Shown in pieces: positions 58,171 to 64,000 of a DNA stretch of 64,000 bases. Within the stretch, counting starts at the first letter, position 1; every line of letters starts with the position of its first letter. A program made the translations under genes and the position numbers. The notes under the pieces are model-generated. The model did not search any database, was not told the origin of the DNA, and saw only the letters and a list, made by a program, of their open reading frames with translations. Source of the stretch: Angiostrongylus vasorum (taxonomy: Eukaryota > Nematoda > Chromadorea > Rhabditida > Metastrongylidae); assembly GCA_018806985.1 (NCBI GenBank), contig JADANN010000187.1:682001-746000 (forward strand), given 5' to 3'.

Positions 58171-58827
58171 TCATAAATAGAGATGTTAAAGCTAAATGCG
58201 GACCAGAAGTGAATACATAGTTGCCCTTAGATGAAAATGCATTCGGTGGTTGGGCTTCCTGTCTGTTTCCTGTTTTTTTTTCCCATATACCAACTTTAGC
58301 ACGCGCTATATCTTAACAGTTAGGACCAGAAGCTGGCTTTTTGCAAACTGCTCGTAATTTTTCGATAAACAGAAAACAGAGGATGAAACGAGATCGGCTT
58401 ATAAAGTACGTTTTGCTCTATCTCTTTAAGAGTACCTGTTGTCTATTAAAACGGTCATTCGATTCTTAACGTTGTTTAGAATCAAAAATCCCAGAACAAA
58501 TGAGAATGAAGTTCAAATTTTTTGGAGTACCAGGCGAAATTTCAGCTTCCACGAACCTCAAAAGCGTATTTTGAGACTTCACGAGGCTTAATGGACGAAA
58601 TATCCGCTTGTTTAACTGCTTTCATAACCGAAATATGAGTCTCGACGAGAAAAAATTGCACGTAATACGTTTGATGGGTTCTAGAGAGCGAAGATTTCAT
58701 GGTGGTAAAATACCTTTGCTGAAAAAACAACAGAGTTCACTAAAAGAGAACTTTTTTCGAACCAGTAGTCCTATGCGGCGGCCACGTAAAAGTAGGCGTG
58801 GTCACGTGTGTGTTATTAGAGATAAGA

Positions 58828-59105
58828 TAAAAAAGATAGAGCGCTCAACGTTGATAAACCCCTGAGGGATATGCCATGAATGCGACCACACTAAGCATTG
58901 CAGAGATGATTGGAGGCATAATTGATATACAAGATAACTTTTGGAAACCTAACGATGTATTAAGTCAGAGTTTAAATCCATCCAGAGCAGCCTGATACCA
59001 GTTTTCCGAGGCCAAAATGATAATTATGCTTGCTCAGGTCTGCGCTAGATCGAACCTAAAAGAATGTATGTGTGCAGGGCATTTTTAACCCTTGCCCCAC
59101 AGTCA
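58828..59105 (-). mobile_element. Family 1 SINE, degenerate
   Basis: 3' end GTTGATAAACCCCTGAGGGA, middle CCTGATACCAGTTTTCCGAG, head remnant CCTTGCCCCACAGTCATCTC. Confidence 0.55.
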
Positions 59106-60234
59106 TCTCCAAAAAATAAGACCTACACCTACTCTGGATAAACAGAACAAAGCTGCTTATGAGTTAACTCCGTCTTCATTAGATAGCTCGGAGAACACTA
59201 GAATGGGTATCGTCTCGCCAAAACCTATAACAAGAAACGCCTAACACAAAATTGTGGCAAATCCAATATTCTAATAAGCCGCGAGAAAGAGGAATTCATT
59301 GGGGAGATCTGGTTTATGTTAGAACAAATTGAGATTTTTATTGCTGGTATATGGCCGATTTACTCGATAGTTAACGACTAGAGGAAGGGAGCGCGTTATA
59401 GGATATAAGCGATCATTTAAAAAGCGAAGTTCTACGATAAACGGTAGTGTTCCCATTCCTTCATTACACGCATAAGTACACCACATAAAATGAATCCTTA
59501 ATAAATCCCTAAGGTCTCAAGCAAATAAAGCCTCCTCAATCAGGGTGAGCATTTCTCTGTTGATTTAACCCACTGACAAACAAGTTCGTTTTCCTGCTTC
59601 CTTATTCGTAGGACCACCAACATCCTTATTTTTTCTTTACGTAGTGTCCTATCTGCTGGATATATGCAGCCAAATGTGGCCGTCTTCTTTTTTTTCGTAC
59701 GGTATACGTCTAGGTGGGTAGGAATCAAGTTATAAAAGTTCACGATTGATTGTTTACAACGGTAGCATAAACAACAAAGGTAAGATGAGATTCGATGCGT
59801 TGATTTGAAAAAGGTGGTTGGATCAATCAATATTCATAAAAGAGTTGCTCTATTGCATTTAAGAACGTTTTTGACAAAGAATCCTTAAGAAAGGATGGAA
59901 AACTACTGGCAAAATCCAGTGCAAAATTCGTGTCAAACGAATTGGTCATCATGTGATCGGCGATGTTTCAACGCCTCTACTGACGTCTATCGCAATTTTT
60001 TTCCTAGTAGCTGCAGATAACTTTTCTATCACTGAAGTCCTTGAGGAGTCAGGACTTGAAAAGCCTTTAGAAAGAGTTCGTGATATTATCAAAATAACAT
60101 TTTCAAAACTTTTTGCACAATTAGCTTAATCCCTGAAATTTTAGTTAGTCGTGCCTGGTCATTCTCGCTCACTCGCTTCACTGTCTGAAATATGAGCCTC
60201 TATGAGCAAAAAAAGAACTGCAAAAGTAATGTTT

Positions 60235-60415
60235 ACTTTTTTTATTTACTGCCTGCTACAATTTTCACGGAAGGATAGAAATCAACCACAACGTTGCTGA
60301 GATATTCACAAAACTTGAACTAAGGGTCAGATCGAACCACGATGTCCCTTTCAGGGCGCTCGCGCATTACACACTGCGCCACGGAGGCCCTTGCTCTGCG
60401 TTTCTCTCAGCTAAA
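60235..60415 (-). mobile_element. Family 2 SINE, older subtype
   Basis: Like 57945: plus-strand CAGATCGAACCACGATGTCC, then CACTGCGCCACGGAGGCCCT and TTGCTCTGCGTTTCTCTCAG. Confidence 0.7.
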
Positions 60416-61063
60416 AAGTGTTAGTGTCCAAGTATGTTTCACCATTTTCAAAAAGCTAACACGTCACAGAATAATGCATGTTGTTTTGAAAAAAAAGCAA
60501 ATTCTTGTGTTTTGTTTTTTCAACAGATAGATTCCGCTACGGATTATGTTTGTTCAAAGTTGAAGGTCAAAATTACTTTTGACAAGATATGAGTCATACA
60601 TGGCTCACATGGTCCTTAATTGACTGAAAGAACACAACAACTTTATGGTCAATTAGGGTTTAGAAGAAATGTATAGTTCAACGTAGAGTAATAGTCTGCC
60701 CACAGTCCAGCTTCTAAAATTCTCTTTGCGAGGAAAAAAAACAACGCCAGAAAAATGACCCGTTTGGTGAAATCTAAGCACTTCGTCAATGGTTCGACCA
60801 TTGTGAAACTTGAGAAAACATGAACATAAATTCAGGAAAACATCGTGGTTCGAAAGAATAACCCTCTTACCGTCAAAAACTGACAGCTTTCTCAAAAATA
60901 TTTGCTTGTTCAGTTGTTTATAAACTTCATGATATAGCAATGTCCAAATGTAAGCGTTCATTGAACAGTTCTGGGTTCATAATCGGACGACGTGAGACAT
61001 AATCATCGTAGCACGTGATATCTGACTGTTAGATGAGAGCTTTTCGATACGGTGCTCATATAT

Positions 61064-61112
61064 GTGTATACATTATATATATATGTATATATATATATAT
61101 ATATATGTATAC
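61064..61112. repeat. AT microsatellite
   Basis: Alternating AT with TATGTATA interruptions, followed by a CA/TA-rich stretch to about 61165. Confidence 0.85.
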
Positions 61113-61189
61113 GTACACACACTGACGTATGTGTATACATATATACACAAACACCTACACTTACATACACCGTCTCTCAAAATGCTCAA

Positions 61190-62435
61190 CAGTCATGCAC
61201 GAGTGGCACGCGATAAACATAAGGAGAAATGCAAAAATTGTTCGTAAATGAAAAGAAACAGGTTTCAGATAGAATTTTGCGCATGCGACGACGGTTTTCA
61301 TCGGCGCTGGCTGGGGGTGCTGCATAACACAAGTAGTGAAGGGTTGAAGAGAAAACGAAGAGAAAAAAAAACAACAACAACACGAAAACAACTGAGAGAG
61401 ACAAAAAAAAATTAGACGGACAAATCAATGCCCATTGTGGTAGTGGTTTAAGTAGCACATAGGGAGAGAGAGAGAGAGATGGAGGGAAAGAAGGAGAGCT
61501 GGCCAACAAAGTGTGCTGCTCTGTTCGACGGAGGACTGCTAGATGGACGAACCACATATCGTCTCAGTTGGCACACACACACACACACTTACACTACTCG
61601 TAACATCGTAAAGAACGAATGAGTGATGTCGGTGTGCAGAATGCGAACGAACTAAACACGCTACCAGACCTTCTCGGAGTTTGTTTACACCGGCATTTTT
61701 GCATGCGAAGGCGGTCGGCGAAATAATTATATGACCCAGATATATGGTGAAGGCGCTCTGTGACTGGGGCGACCGCAAATGAAAACTCGACTTAGTGAGC
61801 GTTTGATCGAATTTCGGGAAAAGTCAAAAACATCGGGACATCGGCAAACCACCGCCGTCCGGACCCCGTCGCTGTACACACACAACAGATCAGGAGAACA
61901 CTGTGAAACATGCGAACAAGAGCAGCAATGGATGCCCACCCGCTAAGATTCTATGAACAAAGAACTTAGCCCTTATTTTCTTTGGGAAAAAAACCGCTCT
62001 TTATTCTTTGTGAGTTTCGATCTACAAATCTATAGATGTCATAAATCTATGGAGAAGTGTAACATGAGAAAGCGATGATAACGAAAGCTGATCGAACTTT
62101 GTGGAACGAAATCGCCATCATTGTCAGATGGTCCTAGGAATTGGAAATCATCGAAATTATTAGACTACAAACAAAAGGTGAATGAAATAACGGTAAGATA
62201 TAGAAGCGTAGACGATATGTGACTAGCGGACGATAGAATTAAACTTGTTAAAAAAGTCGAAGGCATATTGAAGACTGTGGGAATCTTGGGTAACGAATGG
62301 TCTCGGTAGCAGAAACTTATGAGGGAAGAAGGTTGAAATAGAATTAGAACACATTTCTTTCGAAAATTCAAAGGTTTTCAGCTAGGAATATCAAATGTGG
62401 ATAGTAGGATGCTCTTATTGAAGCCTGTTCTGAAT
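61190..62435. other. Intergenic, possible regulatory DNA
   Basis: Non-repetitive, moderately CpG-containing sequence (for example around 61640-61880) with short CA and AG tracts. Long minus-strand frames are low-complexity (Ser, Leu, Phe) and lack exon boundaries. Confidence 0.3.
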
Positions 62436-62440
62436 TTACC

Positions 62441-62585
62441 TTATAGTAAACTTTTAAACGACTCTGAGGATGATACTGCTTGTGGTGGTCCGCGAGAGAT
62501 CTGACGCAAAGACACCCGCTCAGAATCCGAACCAGAACCACCACGACCTGGACCACGACCTTGAGGTTCCAGCGGTAATTGGAGT
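62441..62585 (-). CDS. Candidate terminal exon, Gly/Arg/Ser-rich
   Basis: An acceptor-like T-run ending GAAAAG at 62586 is followed in phase by LQLPLEPQGRGPGRGGSGSD then SERVSLRQISRGPPQAVSSS and ESFKSLL, stop TAA at 62441. The RG-rich start and SR-rich middle are coding-like. A strong donor (AAG/GTAAAT) overlaps the stop in another frame, so the true frame may differ. Confidence 0.3.
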
Positions 62586-62599
62586 CTTTTCAAAAAAAA

Positions 62600-62860
62600 A
62601 TTCTCCGCTTTCAATTTGAGAATCGATGCAACTGCGGCCGCGAATACGGGTGGGGGGTGGCCGGGTCGAAAAAAACGGGACGCACAGGCATACACACAGC
62701 ACAAACCGTTTTGAAGGTCTTTCGAATGACGACGACGACGACGATGACGACTTCCCTATAGAAATTTCAGTTCAAAAACCGCCCGGTCGTATCGCAGGGA
62801 CGATTGCGTCAGCCGAAAAATTACCAACCACATTGTGATAAACGCCGCGCGATAGAAATA
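62600..62860. promoter_or_regulatory. CpG-containing block, possible gene start
   Basis: Relatively G/C-rich with a GACGAC trinucleotide tract at 62728-62752. The plus strand has an open frame (DDDDDDDDFPIEISVQKPPG then RIAGTIASAEK) and the minus strand is also open. Composition resembles the block upstream of the BED gene. Confidence 0.3.
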
Positions 62861-62936
62861 TCGCCACGACGGAATGTCGAAAAATTTAAGGATCCGTTAG
62901 CGTCTTTGGTTTTATCTGCGCAATATGTCTAACAGG

Positions 62937-63225
62937 AGCGTTTAGCGCTGTGTTTACAGCAGCCCTATGATGCACATCATTATACGGTTCGATCCCGCGT
63001 CATGTGCTAAACAAACCCCACATCTCTGCAAGGTCGACGAATCGGTATCAGACTTTTCTGGGAAAACAGAAACATTGACTTGGTATATCATTAGGCCCTT
63101 CAAAGTTCTTCTATAGGCCAAATATGTATTCAACCACCTCCATAATCCCAAATTAAGTGGAATTCATGGCATTTGCCTAGAGGGACTGATCGACGCAGTA
63201 CGCTCTATCCTTCATCCTTTAATAC
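62937..63225 (+). mobile_element. Family 1 SINE, degenerate
   Basis: Head GGAGCGTTTAGCGCTGTG, B-box-like CGGTTCGATCCCGCG, body GCAAGGTCGACGAATCGGTA then TCAGACTTTTCTGGG, 3' end GAGGGACTGATCGACGC. Confidence 0.65.
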
Positions 63226-63509
63226 CGTCTAACCAAACTGTTTGAACCACCACCTAGGATCGCTGTGCAACTCGAACTTGATCAAATACTCGAGAATTCT
63301 CCCACTAATCGACTATAATGGCAACGGTGTTCAGCTTGGTGGGAAGAAGAGAGGAGTTGGACACTTCGCATACCGCTGGACATGGTTTAAAGCTTACAGC
63401 AAATTTCCTAACCAACATCCAATCCAAACCAACTATTAGATTTTACTCACCATCGGTACGAAACCATAAATTGTCTAGTGCTCATGTAACGATTATATAC
63501 AAGTATAAG

Positions 63510-63740
63510 GTTTGACTTCGCGCAAGGGTGCTAACCAAACTCTCCATCCTTTTCCGGTTGTTAAATTGGAATAAGACTTTTCGTTAGCCTAACAACACTG
63601 TTCGTATTCATCGATAGGTCACCGAAAGTCACTGTATAGACCAAACATACATTCCACCGTTTCTTGGGTATTACGAATGGAGTTCAATGCTTGACACATC
63701 AATAAAGGATTGATAAACAGCAAATGCCTTTATCTTGCAT
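63510..63740 (+). mobile_element. Family 1 SINE, degenerate, head missing
   Basis: CAAACTCTCCATCCTTTTCC, ATTGGAATAAGACTTTTCGT, CACCGAAAGTCACTGTATAG then ACCAAACATACATTC, and the 3' end ACATCAATAAAGGATTG (diverged). Confidence 0.5.
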
Positions 63741-64000
63741 CTTTTTCTTGCTATTAGAACGTAATGTTTCGTATCTCGTGTTTGCTAAACAGAAATATAA
63801 AGAATTACAAGTATAAGGACTATGACGTTTTTGACTGTAGAGAATTCTGTAGAATTGGATTGGATATTGTATGAACATTCTGCACGAGGATTATTTTGAA
63901 TGCAATCTCCTTTACGGCTATGGGAATCATCTTAAGATCACGACTCAAGCCAAGCCAGTAAGAACGTGGGAATTTGACGATAGCCAGGAGAAAAAAAGTA

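Noticed and set aside
57945..60415. tRNA genes suggested by A- and B-box-like sequences with GGGCCTCCGTGGCGCAG
   Set aside because: The acceptor stem ends do not pair and the sequences continue into the family 2 SINE body, so they are SINE heads rather than functional tRNAs.

Overview
This window is nuclear DNA of a clade V parasitic nematode, most likely a strongylid and plausibly a hookworm. The evidence is gene-poor, AT-rich sequence with short exons separated by long introns, splice acceptors of the nematode type (T-rich then CAG), AATAAA poly(A) signals, RTE-type LINE fragments whose peptides resemble those I associate with strongylid genomes, and many tRNA-derived SINEs. There is no sign of bacterial gene organisation. 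Almost every long open frame is a shadow of a repeat or a chance frame. Real genes appear as short phase-compatible exons, nearly all on the minus strand. The species is inference.

Layout, left to right. 0-11.5 kb is repeat-rich: SINEs, a decayed RTE LINE (5.8-7.0 kb) and an RTE fragment joined directly to a SINE (10.27-10.72 kb). 11.9-14 kb holds minus-strand exon candidates, including a possible 35-residue single-pass membrane micropeptide with its own poly(A) signal (12.42-12.65 kb). 15.0-26.3 kb is the best-supported gene: a four-exon, about 250-residue BED-type zinc-finger protein on the minus strand, with introns filled with SINEs. A GC-rich block and a tandem duplication (26.8-27.5 kb) lie just upstream of it. 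28-38.5 kb is accessory repeat land: inverted repeats, a near-perfect 125-bp-arm hairpin, SINE pairs and a decayed mariner-like transposase.

38.8-44 kb holds several closely spaced minus-strand coding segments: exons of a low-complexity S/T/P-rich protein, a two-exon unknown gene, and the ATG exon of a second BED-finger protein. Gaps of about 200 and 77 nt with acceptors suggest a trans-spliced operon (inference). 44.0-44.8 kb is a foldback element with arms of about 300 bp. 45-64 kb is mostly intergenic or intronic, with SINEs, simple repeats, transposase relics and a few isolated candidate exons (53.95, 62.44 kb). A G/C-richer stretch at 62.5-62.9 kb may be another gene start.

Three tRNA-derived SINE-like families are distinguished: family 1 (about 270 bp, head like GGCGCAGTGG), family 2 (about 180-270 bp, head like GGTGTAGTGGTGAACGCG) and family 3 (about 300 bp, head like GGTAGCACAGTGG). 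A separate dispersed element carries the conserved string CTCTGAGGAAGGCGAAATC, a short open peptide resembling GSEEGEIAETSA. Exon boundaries were read by eye from splice consensus and phase; no homology search was run.
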